From Sphingobium cyanobacteriorum (lineage in GTDB: Bacteria > Pseudomonadota > Alphaproteobacteria > Sphingomonadales > Sphingomonadaceae): a DNA stretch of 64,000 nucleotides. The stretch spans positions 177,792 through 241,791 of the forward strand of contig NZ_JAUQOM010000006.1 in NCBI RefSeq assembly GCF_030580935.1, read 5' to 3'. Below are positions 53,256-63,462 of this stretch, piece after piece (position 1 is the first letter of the stretch; each line of letters begins with the position of its first letter). A program made the position numbers and the translations under genes. Under the pieces are notes generated by a model. That model did not search any database and was not told the DNA's origin. It saw only the letters and a list, made by a program, of their open reading frames with translations.

Positions 53256-54854
53256 ATGCTGAACTTTTCGCGCTGGGCGGTCGCCGCGATCCTCCTGCCT
53301 CTGGTCATCGGCATATTGTGCGCGGTGCCGACCTTCCTGCCCGACGCGACCGTCGCAAAGCTGCCCGGCTTCATGCAGACGCGGGTCAATCTGGGCCTCG
53401 ACCTTGCCGGCGGCAGCCATCTGCTGCTGGAAGCGTCGACCCAGGATGTGGCGAAGCAGCGGCTGGCCAATATGGAGGAGCAGGTCCGCACCGAACTGCG
53501 CCGGGGCGATCCCAGGATCGCGATCGGCGACATCAGCGCGCGCGACGGGAAGCTCAGCTTCATGGTCCGCAACCCCGCCCAGGTGGACGCCGCTGTCGAG
53601 CGTATCCGGCCGTTGACGCAGGGGGCGGGCCTGACCGGCCAGCGCGACTTCAATGTCGAGGTGGTCAACAGCTCCACCATCGTCATCACCCCGACCCAGG
53701 CGGGGATCGACAATGCGGTCAAGAGCGCGATGGAAGTCGCGACCGAGGTGATCCGCAAGCGCATCGACGAAATGGGCACGCGCGAACCCACGATCCAGCA
53801 GCAGGGCGGCAACCGCATCGTCGTGCAGGTGCCGGGCTTGCAGGACCCCAAGGCGCTCAAGGACCTGCTGGGCCAGACCGCCAAGCTGGAATTCAAGCTG
53901 GTCGATATGACCGCCAACCCGTCCGAAGTCGCGCAGGGGCGCGCGCCGGTGGGCAGCGAAGTCCTGCCCTATCCGGGCAATCCGGCGGGACCGCCGGTGA
54001 TCGCGGTCAAGCGGCAGGTGATGGTGTCGGGTGAAGACCTGACCGATGCGACGCAAGGGTTCGACCAGAATAACCAGGCGATCGTCAATATCCGCTTCAA
54101 TGGCTCCGGCGGGCGCAAGTTCGGGCAGGTGACGTCGCAAAATGTCAACCGCCCCTTCGCCATCATCTTGGACGGCAAGGTGCTGTCCGCGCCGAACATC
54201 AATGAACCGATCCTGGGCGGCAGCGCGCAGGTGAGCGGCAGCTTCACCGTCGAAAGCGCCAACCAGCTCGCCATCGCGCTGCGGTCGGGCAAGCTGCCGG
54301 TCGCGCTGACCGTGGTGGAGGAACGCACGGTCGGGCCGGGGCTGGGGGCGGATTCGATCCGCGCCGGCCTGATCGCGTCGATCATCGCGGTGGTCGCGGT
54401 CGCCGCCTTCATGTTCCTGAGCTATGGGCGCTTTGGCGTCTATGCCAATATCGCGGTCGCCATCAACGTGCTGGTGATCCTGGGCGTGATGGGCATATTG
54501 GGCGCGACGCTGACCCTGCCGGGCATCGCCGGTTTCGTGCTGACGATCGGCACGGCGGTCGACGCGAACGTGCTGATCTACGAGCGTATCCGTGAAGAGC
54601 GGCGGCGCGGGCGTGGCGTGGTGCAGGCGATCCAGTTCGGTTACAAGGAAGCCAGCCGCACCATTTTCGAGGCGAACGTGACCCATGCCATCGCCGGCGG
54701 GATCATGTTGGCGCTCGGCTCCGGCCCGGTCAAGGGCTTCGCGATCGTGCTGCTGATCGGCATTGCGACCAGCGTGTTCACGGCCGTCACCTTTACCCGC
54801 CTGCTCGCCGCGCGCTGGGTCCGCACCAAGCGCCCGACCGAAATCAATATCTGA
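53256..54854 (+). CDS. secD: Protein-export membrane protein SecD
   Basis: A 532-residue subunit of SecDF. TM1, GLDLAGGSHLLLEAST near the start, periplasmic P1 domain (about 60-340), then the five C-terminal membrane segments with GPGLGADSIRAGL, GTAVDANVLIYERIREE. Uses the proton gradient to complete secretion. Confidence 0.96.
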   Translation: MLNFSRWAVAAILLPLVIGILCAVPTFLPDATVAKLPGFMQTRVNLGLDLAGGSHLLLEASTQDVAKQRLANMEEQVRTELRRGDPRIAIGDISARDGKLSFMVRNPAQVDAAVERIRPLTQGAGLTGQRDFNVEVVNSSTIVITPTQAGIDNAVKSAMEVATEVIRKRIDEMGTREPTIQQQGGNRIVVQVPGLQDPKALKDLLGQTAKLEFKLVDMTANPSEVAQGRAPVGSEVLPYPGNPAGPPVIAVKRQVMVSGEDLTDATQGFDQNNQAIVNIRFNGSGGRKFGQVTSQNVNRPFAIILDGKVLSAPNINEPILGGSAQVSGSFTVESANQLAIALRSGKLPVALTVVEERTVGPGLGADSIRAGLIASIIAVVAVAAFMFLSYGRFGVYANIAVAINVLVILGVMGILGATLTLPGIAGFVLTIGTAVDANVLIYERIREERRRGRGVVQAIQFGYKEASRTIFEANVTHAIAGGIMLALGSGPVKGFAIVLLIGIATSVFTAVTFTRLLAARWVRTKRPTEINI

Positions 54855-54873
54855 CGGGGCGGGAGAGAATATC

Positions 54874-55860
54874 ATGAAACTGCTTAAGCTCGTCCCCGAC
54901 AACACCAATATCGGCTTCGTCGCGATCCGTAACTGGGCCTTTGCGCTGACCGCGCTGCTGACCGTGCTGGCGGTGGGCGCGACGGTCTATAAGGGCCTCA
55001 ACCTGGGCGTCGATTTCGTCGGCGGCCTGATGATCGAGGCGAAATTCCCGCAGAATGTCGAAACCGACAAGGTGCGCGCCACCATCGGCACGCTGGGCGT
55101 GGGCGAAAGCGCGCTCCAGCAGTTCGGCGATCCCAGGACGGTGCAGATCCGCCTGCCCCTGCCCGAACAGGGCGGCGCGGGCGCGGCCAATGCCGTGGTC
55201 GAAAAGACCCGGCAGGCGATGGTCGCGCAATTCCCCGGCGTCACCTTCTCCCGCTACGACACGGTATCGGGCAAGGTGTCGGGCGAACTGATCCAGAATG
55301 GCGTGCTGGCGGTGGTGCTGGCGATCATCGGCATCGCGGTGTTCAGTTGGTTCCGCTACGAATGGCAGTTCGGCGTCTCCACCTTCGTCGCGATCGTCCA
55401 TGACGTGCTGATGACGCTGGGTTTCTTCGCCATCACGCAGATGGAATTCGACCTCAACATCATTGCCGCCGTGCTGACGATCGTGGGCTATTCGATCAAC
55501 GACAAGATGGTGATCGACGACCGCATCCGCGAAAATATGCGTAAATACCGCAAGATGGACATGAAGGCGCTGATCGACCTGTCGGTCAACGAAACGCTGC
55601 CGCGCACGGTGATGACATCGTTGACGGTGATGCTGGCGCTGGGTGCGCTGCTGCTGTTTGGCGGCCATGTGCTGCGCGGCTTCACCGCGGCGATGATGCT
55701 GGGCATCATCGTGGGCACTTACTCGTCGGTCTATGTGTCGTCCTCGCTGCTGATCACGCTGGGCCTGACGCCGCAGGTGGCGGAAAAGAAGGCGACGAAG
55801 AAGGGCTATGCCGGGACCGCCGAGCGGGTGGGACCGCGCGACGACGGCGCACGGCCCTGA
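54874..55860 (+). CDS. secF: Protein-export membrane protein SecF
   Basis: A 328-residue partner of SecD. GVDFVGGLMIEAKFP near the N-terminus, ITQMEFDLNIIAAVLTIVGYSINDKMVIDDRIREN and SVNETLPRTVMTSLTVMLAL are conserved SecF stretches. Starts 20 bases after secD with a GGGAGAG site. Confidence 0.96.
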   Translation: MKLLKLVPDNTNIGFVAIRNWAFALTALLTVLAVGATVYKGLNLGVDFVGGLMIEAKFPQNVETDKVRATIGTLGVGESALQQFGDPRTVQIRLPLPEQGGAGAANAVVEKTRQAMVAQFPGVTFSRYDTVSGKVSGELIQNGVLAVVLAIIGIAVFSWFRYEWQFGVSTFVAIVHDVLMTLGFFAITQMEFDLNIIAAVLTIVGYSINDKMVIDDRIRENMRKYRKMDMKALIDLSVNETLPRTVMTSLTVMLALGALLLFGGHVLRGFTAAMMLGIIVGTYSSVYVSSSLLITLGLTPQVAEKKATKKGYAGTAERVGPRDDGARP

Positions 55861-55865
55861 CCGCC

Positions 55866-56264
55866 ATGTCCGGTGATGCAGGCATCACGCTGCGCCGCGA
55901 CGATAGCGGCCAGGGGCCGATCGTCACCGGATTCCAGGGCCGGGGCTTTCGGGTGCGCGACGATGTGTTTCCCGATGGCCTGCTGCTCAGCCCGGTGCGG
56001 GCGCTGGCCTGGGCTGATGCGCCGGCGTCCGTGGAGGTGCTGACGCTGGAGGCGCTGGGCGATCTGTTCGCGACCGATCCGGCCCCCGAATTTCTGCTGC
56101 TGGGGACCGGCGCGGGCCTGCGCCAGCCGCCGCGCGCGTTCGTGCGGGCGGTCGAGGCGCTGGGCATCGGCGTCGAAGCGATGGACAGCCGCGCGGCGGC
56201 CCGCGCCTGGGGCGTGCTGCGCGCCGAGGAGCGGCGGATCGTCGCGGCGCTGCTGCCCCTGTAA
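55866..56264 (+). CDS. Mth938-like (DUF498) domain protein
   Basis: A 132-residue protein with the DUF498/Mth938 fold: FLLLGTGAGLRQPP, FRVRDDVFPDGLLLSP, VEAMDSRAAARAWGVLRAEERRIVAALLPL. Related to mammalian NDUFAF3. Follows secF by 5 bases, as is usual in alphaproteobacteria. Exact biochemical role unclear. Confidence 0.88.
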   Translation: MSGDAGITLRRDDSGQGPIVTGFQGRGFRVRDDVFPDGLLLSPVRALAWADAPASVEVLTLEALGDLFATDPAPEFLLLGTGAGLRQPPRAFVRAVEALGIGVEAMDSRAAARAWGVLRAEERRIVAALLPL

Positions 56265-56405
56265 AGGGTGACGCGCCCGCGCCGGACGCCCCGCCCGTGC
56301 CCCGCTTTTCCCCGCAGCTTGCGTATCCGCCATTATCTGCTTAAGCATGGGTGCAAGTTCCGGTCCCGTCTTTGGGGCTGGCGATAAGCAGAAGCGAGTT
56401 ACGGC

Positions 56406-57524
56406 ATGGTGCAGCAAAGCCGCCCATCGCCGCAGAGTCCCGGCCCGACCGGCCGTTATGCGGGCAAGCGTGCCCGTTCCGGTCCGGGCGATGGGAGCCA
56501 GGCTGCGGCCATTCCTCCCCCCGCGGTGCAGCGGGGTCTTTCGTCCCATGGTGCGCGGGATCGCCGTTCCTATGCCGCCATCGACCTTGGCACCAACAAC
56601 TGCCGCCTGCTGATCGCCAAGCCGTCCGCCGACGGCTTCATCGTCGTGGACGCCTTTTCGCGGATCGTGCGGCTGGGGGAAGGGCTGGCGTCGAGCGGGC
56701 GGATCAGCGACGCGGCGATCGATCGCGCCATCGCGGCGCTGTCGGTCTGCGCCGACAAGCTCAAGCGCCGGCATGTGACGCTCGCCCGGTCGGTCGCGAC
56801 CGAAGCCTGCCGTCGTGCGTCCAACGGGGCGGAGTTCATCCAGCGCGTCTATCGCGAAACCGGCATCGCGCTCGACATCATCAGCGCGCAGGAAGAAGCG
56901 CGGCTCGCGGTGCTGGGCTGCCATGCGCTGCTGGAGCCGGGCGACGGGCCGGCGCTGATTTTCGACATTGGCGGCGGATCGACCGAACTGGTGCTGGTCG
57001 ACGCCCATGGCGATGGCGCGCCGCATATCGTCGATTGGGTGAGCGCGCCTTGGGGCGTGGTGTCGCTGACCGAGAGCGAGGCGTTCGAGCATGACGATCC
57101 GGCGGAGCGGCTGGCCGCCTATGGCCGGATGCGCGCGCGGGTGAGCGAGGCTTTCTTGCCGCTCGCCCGGCGCTTGCCGCAGGGATTACAGGATATTCGC
57201 CTGCTGGGCACGTCCGGCACGGTGACGACGCTGGCCAGCCTGCACCTCAACCTGCCGCGCTATGACCGGCAGGTGATCGACGGGCTGATCGTGCCGTGCG
57301 AATCGATGCGGGCGATTTCCGACCGGCTATCCGGCATGACCCTGGCCGAACGGCAGAAGCTGCCCTGCATCGGCACCGAGCGCGCCGACCTGGTGGTGGC
57401 GGGCTGCGCGATTTTGGAATCGATCCTCGACATCTGGCCGGCCGACCGGCTGGGCGTGGCCGACCGGGGGATTCGCGAAGGCATATTGCGCGGCCTGATG
57501 GACCGCGACGGGAGAGTGATGTGA
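56406..57524 (+). CDS. Ppx/GppA phosphatase family protein
   Basis: A 372-residue protein of the ASKHA fold. [18 protein letters not shown] (phosphate-1 motif), [28 protein letters not shown] and [14 protein letters not shown]. Substrate would be polyphosphate or pppGpp. The first 50 residues are a Pro/Ser-rich, low-complexity extension before the fold. Its stop overlaps the rlmE start (GTGA). Confidence 0.9.
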   Translation: MVQQSRPSPQSPGPTGRYAGKRARSGPGDGSQAAAIPPPAVQRGLSSHGARDRRSYAAIDLGTNNCRLLIAKPSADGFIVVDAFSRIVRLGEGLASSGRISDAAIDRAIAALSVCADKLKRRHVTLARSVATEACRRASNGAEFIQRVYRETGIALDIISAQEEARLAVLGCHALLEPGDGPALIFDIGGGSTELVLVDAHGDGAPHIVDWVSAPWGVVSLTESEAFEHDDPAERLAAYGRMRARVSEAFLPLARRLPQGLQDIRLLGTSGTVTTLASLHLNLPRYDRQVIDGLIVPCESMRAISDRLSGMTLAERQKLPCIGTERADLVVAGCAILESILDIWPADRLGVADRGIREGILRGLMDRDGRVM

Positions 57525-58225
57525 GAGGGTCCGGCGTCGGCAAGGTACGGGTCAAGACCGCCAGGGGCCGCACCGCGCAGTCGGTGCGCTGGCTGGAGCG
57601 GCATCTGAACGATCCCTATGTCCGCAAGGCGAAGGCGGAAGGGTGGCGCAGCCGCGCCGCCTTCAAGCTCATTGAACTGGACGAGAAATTCCATTTCGTG
57701 AAGGGATCGAAGGCGGTCGTCGACTTGGGCGTCGCGCCGGGCGGCTGGGCGCAGGTGGTCCGCAAGATGGCCCCGAAAGCCGCCGTGGTCGGCATCGACC
57801 TGCTGCCGGTCGATCCGATCCCCGGCGTCACCCTGTTAGAAATGGATTTCATGGACGACAAGGCGCCGCAGATGCTGCGCGATGCGCTGGGCGACGCGCC
57901 GGACCTGGTGATTTCGGACATGGCGGCCAACACGGTCGGCCATGCCGCGACCGACCATCTGCGCACCATGGGGCTGGTCGAGGCGGCGGCCTGGTTCGCG
58001 GTCGAAAATCTGCGTAAGGGCGGGACGTTCGTGGCCAAGGTGTTCGCTGGCGGGACGGACGGTGAACTGCTGGTGCTGCTCAAGAAGAATTTCACGACGA
58101 TCAAGCACGCCAAGCCCCCGGCCAGCCGCAAGGGCAGCGTGGAATGGTATGTCGTGGCGCAGGGGTTCAAGGGGCGTGCCGACGAGCCTGCGCGGGATCG
58201 GACCGGGGAGCCGATCGAGGAATAG
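57521..58225 (+). CDS. rlmE: 23S rRNA (uridine2552-2'-O)-methyltransferase RlmE/FtsJ
   Basis: A 234-residue FtsJ methyltransferase. [22 protein letters not shown] site [31 protein letters not shown] and the catalytic Lys-Asp-Lys-Glu set (K in AAFKL, D in SDMA, K in FVAKVF, E in [10 protein letters not shown]). GTG start fixed by the 4-base overlap with ppx/gppA and a GGAGAG site. Confidence 0.95.
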   Translation: MRGSGVGKVRVKTARGRTAQSVRWLERHLNDPYVRKAKAEGWRSRAAFKLIELDEKFHFVKGSKAVVDLGVAPGGWAQVVRKMAPKAAVVGIDLLPVDPIPGVTLLEMDFMDDKAPQMLRDALGDAPDLVISDMAANTVGHAATDHLRTMGLVEAAAWFAVENLRKGGTFVAKVFAGGTDGELLVLLKKNFTTIKHAKPPASRKGSVEWYVVAQGFKGRADEPARDRTGEPIEE

Positions 58226-58270
58226 TCCGGCGACGGACTGACGGGGCAGCGGGAAAAGGCGGGGGAGCAT

Positions 58271-59308
58271 TTGGTCGCAACGGTATCGACGGTCGCCTAT
58301 CTGGGGCTGGAGGCGCGCGCCGTGGAGGTGCAGTGCCAGTTGGTGCCGGGCCTGCCCAATTTCATCCTGGTCGGCCTGCCCGACAAGGCGGTGGCCGAAA
58401 GCCGCGAGCGGGTGCGCAACGCCATCGCCGCGATCGGCCTGTCCTTGCCGCCCAAGCGGATCACGGTGAACCTGTCGCCCGCCGACCTGCCCAAGGAAGG
58501 GTCGCATTTCGACTTGGCCGTAGCGCTTGCGCTGCTGGGCGCGATGGGCGTGATCGATGCGGAGACGCTGGCGGGTTATGTCGTGGTGGGCGAACTGGGG
58601 CTGGACGGGCGGACCGCGCCGTCGCCCGGCGTGCTGCTGGCCGCGCTCCATGCGGGCAGCCGGGACATGGGGCTGGTCTGCCCGGTCGCGCAGGGGGCCG
58701 AAGCGGCCTGGGCCGGGGAGGTGGAGGTGGTCGCCGCGCCCGACCTGCTGAGTCTGCTCAACCATTTCAAGGGTATGGCGGCGCTGTCGCCGCCCCAGCC
58801 GGGCGTGGTGGAAGCGCCGGTGCGGGGCGCGGACCTGAAGCAGGTCAAGGGGCAGGAGGTCGCCAAGCGCGCGCTGGAGATCGCGGCGGCGGGCGGGCAC
58901 AACCTGCTGATGGTCGGCCCGCCGGGCGCGGGCAAGTCGCTGATGGCCAGTTGCATGCCCGGCATCCTGCCCGACATGACCCCGGCCGAGGCGCTCGAAA
59001 GCTCGATGGTGGCAAGCGTCGCCGGCACGCTGGAGGGCGGGCGGATCAGCCGGGCGCGGCCGTTCCGCAATCCGCATCACAGCGCGTCGATGGCGGCGCT
59101 GGTCGGCGGCGGATTGAAGGCGCGGCCGGGCGAGGTCAGCATGGCGCATCTGGGCGTCCTGTTCCTGGACGAACTGCCGGAGTTCCAGCGGACCGTGCTC
59201 GATTCGCTGCGTCAGCCGCTGGAGACGGGCGAGGTGACGGTGGCGCGGGCTAACGCGCATGTGACCTTCCCCGCGCGGGTGCAGCTCATCGCGGCGATGA
59301 ACCCGTGA
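58271..59308 (+). pseudogene. comM: 5' part of comM/yifB (Mg-chelatase-like AAA ATPase), interrupted by a mobile element
   Basis: 345 residues, against roughly 500 in the family. The N-terminal domain ([37 protein letters not shown]) and Mg-chelatase ATPase ([31 protein letters not shown]) are intact up to VQLIAAMNP, where the family continues with a CRCG zinc-type motif. Here the next codon is TGA, and the following DNA belongs to a serine-recombinase element. The remaining C-terminal part, about 155 residues, should be beyond the window. Starts at TTG 58271. In other bacteria ComM is a branch-migration helicase for natural transformation. Confidence 0.88.
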
Positions 59309-60819
59309 GGCCGCGTGGCCCAACTGCCATCAGTTAAAGGAAAGGATGGCGTTGCGCCGCCCGGCGATGGTTCTGGCAGACTGCCGGAGCCGGGATTGAA
59401 GAAGAGGTCGATTTCCACTTCTCCATCATGGATGACAATGCGTTCCACGATGGCTTCGACAATCTGGCGCTGCTCCTCGCGTGGGAGCATGGGCCAGCGA
59501 GTATAGAGGTCTTGGGCTTCGCGGATGATTTCCTCTTGGGAGAGGAAGCTGATCCGCACGGCATCAATTTCAGCCTGGGTGCGTGGGATTTCGTCCCCAA
59601 GCTGTTTCAAGCGTTCGCCGATGCCCTTGTAGCGGGAACCAAAACCTTCTTTGTCGATGGCTCCCGCTTGGTAAAGGTCATAGAGTTTGTCGGCTTCGGC
59701 GGTCACTTTCCGTTCCTCACGTTGGAGGAGGGCGAGCAATTCTTCCCGCTGTTTGAGGCTTTGATCACTCTCTGATAGGTAGCGGGCAATCTCCTCCGGT
59801 GAGAACACGAAGTCCCGCAGTTGCTCGTGGAAGATGGCTTCGAGATCGGCCACCGGAATCTTGTTCCGGCAGTCATGGCAGATATATTTTGGACTGTTCG
59901 ACGGCACATACATTTTGGTGCCGCAGCCGCAGAAGGTCAGGCCAGCAAACAACTGCACCGTCTTTTTGGTGATAGGCTTGGCAGCCTGTTGCTGGGCCGT
60001 GATGATGGCCGTGCATTCTTCCCAGAGGGCTTCGGAGAGGATCGGCTCCACCTCGGTATATACCCACTCGCTTTCGGGCTTGAGCGCCCAGCTTTTCGAG
60101 CGATCATCCGTTTTTGTGTAGTTGGCGCGGTGAAGCCCCTTGGCCGTGGGATCAAGGAGGAGCCGGGATATGGTCGTGTCGGAAAACGCAGAACCATTCC
60201 GGGTGCGGTGGCCCCGTTCATTGAGGATACGGGCCACCGTTTTCTTCCGGCGATGTTCCCGAAAGAGTTCGTGGAGAAGCACGCGGACGGGTGCTTCTTC
60301 GGGGTCAGGCACCAGCTTCTTGTCGAGCCAGCGATAGCCAAATGGAGCGGCTCCGCCGATCGGCTTGCCGAGCTTGGCGCGCACCGGAACAGAGGCCGCG
60401 ACTCGTTCGGCAATCTCTTCCCGTTCCCACTGCGCCATAGCGGCGATCATGGTGAAGAAGAGGCGACCGGCTGGGGAACTGGTGTCGATGGCTTCTTGGA
60501 GCGAAACCAAGTCCGCCCCTTCATTTCGGAAGATTTCCGCGAAGTCCAGAAGTTCGCGGGTGTTTCTGGCCAAACGGGCCAGCTTGGAAAAGACCAAACC
60601 ACTGATCCGTCCGGCCCGAATGTCTGTAAGCATCCGCTGGGCCTCTGGATGGGCCATGACGGCTTTTCCGCTCACGGCCTCTAGACGGTAGACTTCCGCG
60701 ACCGTCCAGCCCTTGGCTTCGGCATAGGCGGCAGCGCGTTTATGATGGGTTTCCGGGCTTTCGCCGCGCACCTGATCTTCGGTGGATACACGTATCCAGA
60801 TGCCAACGGTTTTCGACAT
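59212..60819 (-). CDS. Large serine recombinase (integrase)
   Basis: A 535-residue site-specific recombinase. Catalytic Ser12 in [14 protein letters not shown], resolvase domain with [17 protein letters not shown] and [20 protein letters not shown], Recombinase domain (about 165-270), zinc ribbon ([10 protein letters not shown] ... YICHDCRNK) and coiled coil (about 355-440). The last 30 or so codons (after TDGSWATRP) lie in antisense comM DNA, so the reading frame is extended by the attachment junction and would differ in the excised form. It should integrate and excise the element. Confidence 0.93.
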   Translation of the reverse strand: MSKTVGIWIRVSTEDQVRGESPETHHKRAAAYAEAKGWTVAEVYRLEAVSGKAVMAHPEAQRMLTDIRAGRISGLVFSKLARLARNTRELLDFAEIFRNEGADLVSLQEAIDTSSPAGRLFFTMIAAMAQWEREEIAERVAASVPVRAKLGKPIGGAAPFGYRWLDKKLVPDPEEAPVRVLLHELFREHRRKKTVARILNERGHRTRNGSAFSDTTISRLLLDPTAKGLHRANYTKTDDRSKSWALKPESEWVYTEVEPILSEALWEECTAIITAQQQAAKPITKKTVQLFAGLTFCGCGTKMYVPSNSPKYICHDCRNKIPVADLEAIFHEQLRDFVFSPEEIARYLSESDQSLKQREELLALLQREERKVTAEADKLYDLYQAGAIDKEGFGSRYKGIGERLKQLGDEIPRTQAEIDAVRISFLSQEEIIREAQDLYTRWPMLPREEQRQIVEAIVERIVIHDGEVEIDLFFNPGSGSLPEPSPGGATPSFPLTDGSWATRPHGFIAAMSCTRAGKVTCALARATVTSPVSSG

Positions 60820-60866
60820 GGCACACTCCTGTTAGAAGGTGGCTGCTCCAGAGAGCAGCCACCATA

Positions 60867-61211
60867 TCAGTATTCACTGGCGAGCATCAGGGTGAGCACG
60901 CGCGTTGTTTTTGCTGGATCAGCCGCATTGGGCGAATAGGCCTGGAGCGAAAGATCATACGGATCGATCTTGAAAAACAGGCGTTCGCCTTCGAGGTTGA
61001 AGGCTCCAAAATCATGCTCACCGTAAGGATCATTGTCCTTAGTGAAGGCGTCGAAAGCGCGAACAGCCCGAACGGCAGCCAGGACGAAGGCCGGGCCTTT
61101 GGCACTAATCCCAGATGTGACCAGAAACGTGCCTTGGCCCTCACCGTGCTTCCGGAACCGATCATTTTGACGGCGGACTTCCGCCCGCCAGTCGGCAGAA
61201 TGTATTTCCAT
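60867..61211 (-). CDS. DUF3768 domain protein
   Basis: A 114-residue protein whose FDAFTKDNDPYGEHDFGAF, FFKIDPYDLSLQAYSP and TTRVLTLMLASEY match the DUF3768 pattern, found mainly on plasmids and islands of alphaproteobacteria. Function unknown. Lies 47 bases upstream (in gene order) of the recombinase. Confidence 0.78.
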   Translation of the reverse strand: MEIHSADWRAEVRRQNDRFRKHGEGQGTFLVTSGISAKGPAFVLAAVRAVRAFDAFTKDNDPYGEHDFGAFNLEGERLFFKIDPYDLSLQAYSPNAADPAKTTRVLTLMLASEY

Positions 61212-61335
61212 TGGTGTTCTCCCTGCGTAGGGTGGCCGTCCGAGGGAATCTCGGACGCACCCGCCGCAGGGCGAACAGGATGGATGAGGGTTAGGGCTGC
61301 CTTTGGGAGTGGCGTTTCAGCCCAGCTTGGCGATG

Positions 61336-62385
61336 TTAAAGGGCGTCCCAAAGCTTGGCTGAAATGAGAATGCGAACGGGCGCGCCATCGCCCATCATCT
61401 GGAAAAAACGCTTTGCTTCCCCGTAGTTGTGAATGGCGGTCGATATTGGGAAGGACGCATCTCGATGGCTGCCCCAACTCGTCAAACGTTCTAAGTTGCT
61501 GACCTCGAAGAACGACCGAAATTCTTTGAGGCGGCTGGGAGCCTCATCGAGTTTCTGCAACTGGGCTTTGATATTTGCGTAGACCGTTGCCCGCGCTTCG
61601 CTGGACAAGGCCGCTACGTAGTCGATCACCGCCCCGTCATCCGCGCCGACCGGATAGGTTTTTAGGGCATCAACGATGCTTTTGAGGTCACTGGCGGGCG
61701 TGAACTTGTTGGCAACGGCAAGGCCACCATTCATGCGCCCAAACCGAATGGCGCGGGTTTCTATTGTTGACCCGGATGCGCGCAGACCGCGCGGCCCGGC
61801 TCCACCTGAGGACTGCATCACTTCATCAACTATCAGTTCGCCTCCATTCTTGACGATGTGGCGAAGGCGGCGTTGGTAGCGAGCGCCATCTTTGCGGAAT
61901 TGAAGGAATACCCGCTCTGCCTCCTCCGCCACCGGCAAGAGCGCGTGGAGGCGGGCGATCTGAAGAGCGAGTGTTGGTATGGTGTCGAGCAGATAGTTTT
62001 CTTCCAGCGCGGTCTTCTGCTTGGCTTCCCATACGCGATCGGCCACCAGCCGATTAGCTCCGTCCGCGCAACAATGGCCAATGGCCGCTATCGCTCCCAG
62101 GCGTGGAAAATATACCAGCCGACCATCGAGAAACTTGTTACCCTGGTCGCACATCGGGCACCGTGCCCGATCCTGCTCCGGGCGCTTGTCGCGCGCGATC
62201 GACACCATCGCCAGAATTTCAAACGGTTCGTCAGAAGCGATTGGCCCCTGATGGAGGCGGCTATCGGATTCCGGGTGGCCGGTGGCGGCGATATGCGTCT
62301 TCACCTGTTCGATCACGAACCACGATGGGCGCTCGTGCGTGGCGGCTACAGGAGAATCGGGCATTGCGCGGGAAGCGGCGGGCAT
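61336..62385 (-). CDS. Unknown island protein with a CPxC/HCC zinc-like motif
   Basis: A 349-residue protein. CPMCDQGNKFLDGR and IGHCC (about residues 75-105) form a possible zinc ribbon. A helical middle part and a C-terminal region (SIVDALKTYPVGADDGAVIDYVAAL) follow. No family recognised. ATG 62385 lacks a clear ribosome-binding site; ATG 62364 is also possible. Confidence 0.62.
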   Translation of the reverse strand: MPAASRAMPDSPVAATHERPSWFVIEQVKTHIAATGHPESDSRLHQGPIASDEPFEILAMVSIARDKRPEQDRARCPMCDQGNKFLDGRLVYFPRLGAIAAIGHCCADGANRLVADRVWEAKQKTALEENYLLDTIPTLALQIARLHALLPVAEEAERVFLQFRKDGARYQRRLRHIVKNGGELIVDEVMQSSGGAGPRGLRASGSTIETRAIRFGRMNGGLAVANKFTPASDLKSIVDALKTYPVGADDGAVIDYVAALSSEARATVYANIKAQLQKLDEAPSRLKEFRSFFEVSNLERLTSWGSHRDASFPISTAIHNYGEAKRFFQMMGDGAPVRILISAKLWDAL

Positions 62386-62423
62386 GACTGATACATATCA
62401 GGAACGAATCACAGAGGAAACGC

Positions 62424-62936
62424 CTATTCCCTGACGGTGTGACTGGTGAAATAGGCTAGTCCCAGAGCGGCGGCATCGAAGAGAGATTGGCGGGCATCTT
62501 CGTTCATCCAGATTTTGCGGATGGGCGGCAGGCGATGCCGGAACGCGGGTATCTCTTCGGCGATGACCAGCGCGATTTCGTGTTTGGTGCGCGCGCCCAC
62601 GGAGGCAAAGCACTGTCGGATGGCGGCGCGGTCAAATTGATGGACCATCATCTGATTTGATTCGCCGAGATGGCGAAGGGCGAGGGCCAGCGCCCGAACG
62701 CGCGGCGAGCGATGGGCATCTTTGGGCTTGCAGTTCGGGAGAATGAGCACTGTCGGATGATGCTGCTCGATGATGGCACGCACCGCTTCCAGCACGCGGG
62801 CGTTCTTTTGTTTGGTGCGTATGTCTTTGAGGCCCCAATCAAATGGGGCGAGCGGTCCCTCAAAGAGCACGAAGGCAAAGCCCCGTGTCGTGGGCGCGAC
62901 AGCCAACACAAGGTCAGGATACGTTTTTCTTGGCAT
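62424..62936 (-). CDS. RuvC/RNase H-fold-like protein with degenerate active site
   Basis: A 170-residue protein. VLAVAPTTRGFAFVLFEG followed by a TVLILPNC strand and a C-terminal ARQSLFDAAALGLAYF helix fit the order of RuvC-type folds. Compared with the GIDPGxxxxG motif of RuvC, the first catalytic Asp position is Ala, and the second acid appears missing, while one Asp remains in the last helix. It may bind branched DNA without cutting, or be another fold altogether. Confidence 0.5.
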   Translation of the reverse strand: MPRKTYPDLVLAVAPTTRGFAFVLFEGPLAPFDWGLKDIRTKQKNARVLEAVRAIIEQHHPTVLILPNCKPKDAHRSPRVRALALALRHLGESNQMMVHQFDRAAIRQCFASVGARTKHEIALVIAEEIPAFRHRLPPIRKIWMNEDARQSLFDAAALGLAYFTSHTVRE

Positions 62937-62948
62937 AGATTTGATATT

Positions 62949-63323
62949 TTAGGAGTGAGGCTCCTCTTGGCCTTGGATGGAGCGTTTCAAGACGCCTTCA
63001 AGCAGCACTTTCTTCTGTTCGGCAGCGGCGCTGTGGTCATGTTCCAGCTTTTGGAGCATCACATAGGCACGGCGGGTAACGCCATCTTCCACCTCGGCGT
63101 AGAGGTTGGGGAAAATATGATGGGGCGGATAACCAAACAGCACTTTGCAGGCGATGGCTACTCGGAGGCTCGGCGCACGTTTTCCCCGCTCAATGCGAGA
63201 GATCACCGTGCGGCCCCCACATCCGAGCAGGCGGGCGAGTTCGGGTTGCGTGAGACCCCATGCTCGCCGCTCGCGCCGCAGCCGATTAGAGAGCGCGCTT
63301 TTCCTGTTTCCTTTGTTGGACAT
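62949..63323 (-). CDS. XRE-family transcriptional regulator
   Basis: A 124-residue protein with an N-terminal helix-turn-helix (about residues 12-68: RRERRAWGLTQPELARLLG, GRTVISRIERGKRAPS). The C-terminal helix (YVMLQKLEHDHSAAAEQKKVLLEGVLKR) is a likely coiled coil. Probably controls the element. Ends 12 bases before the RuvC-like gene. Confidence 0.82.
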   Translation of the reverse strand: MSNKGNRKSALSNRLRRERRAWGLTQPELARLLGCGGRTVISRIERGKRAPSLRVAIACKVLFGYPPHHIFPNLYAEVEDGVTRRAYVMLQKLEHDHSAAAEQKKVLLEGVLKRSIQGQEEPHS

Positions 63324-63462
63324 ATTTGTTTTTTTGGACAGCGCTTAGAGTGGCTGCCGGTATCTCTATTTTTCCCGATACCGTTCGTTCCTCCCAGAGG
63401 GTGAAAGGAAGCCATCTTGGCAACTTGGGTGGACATAGGGACATAGGGACGTATCCAGCGGC

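Noticed and set aside
53145..54908. 587-codon open frame antisense to secD
   Set aside because: Same composition effect; SecD is certain on the other strand.
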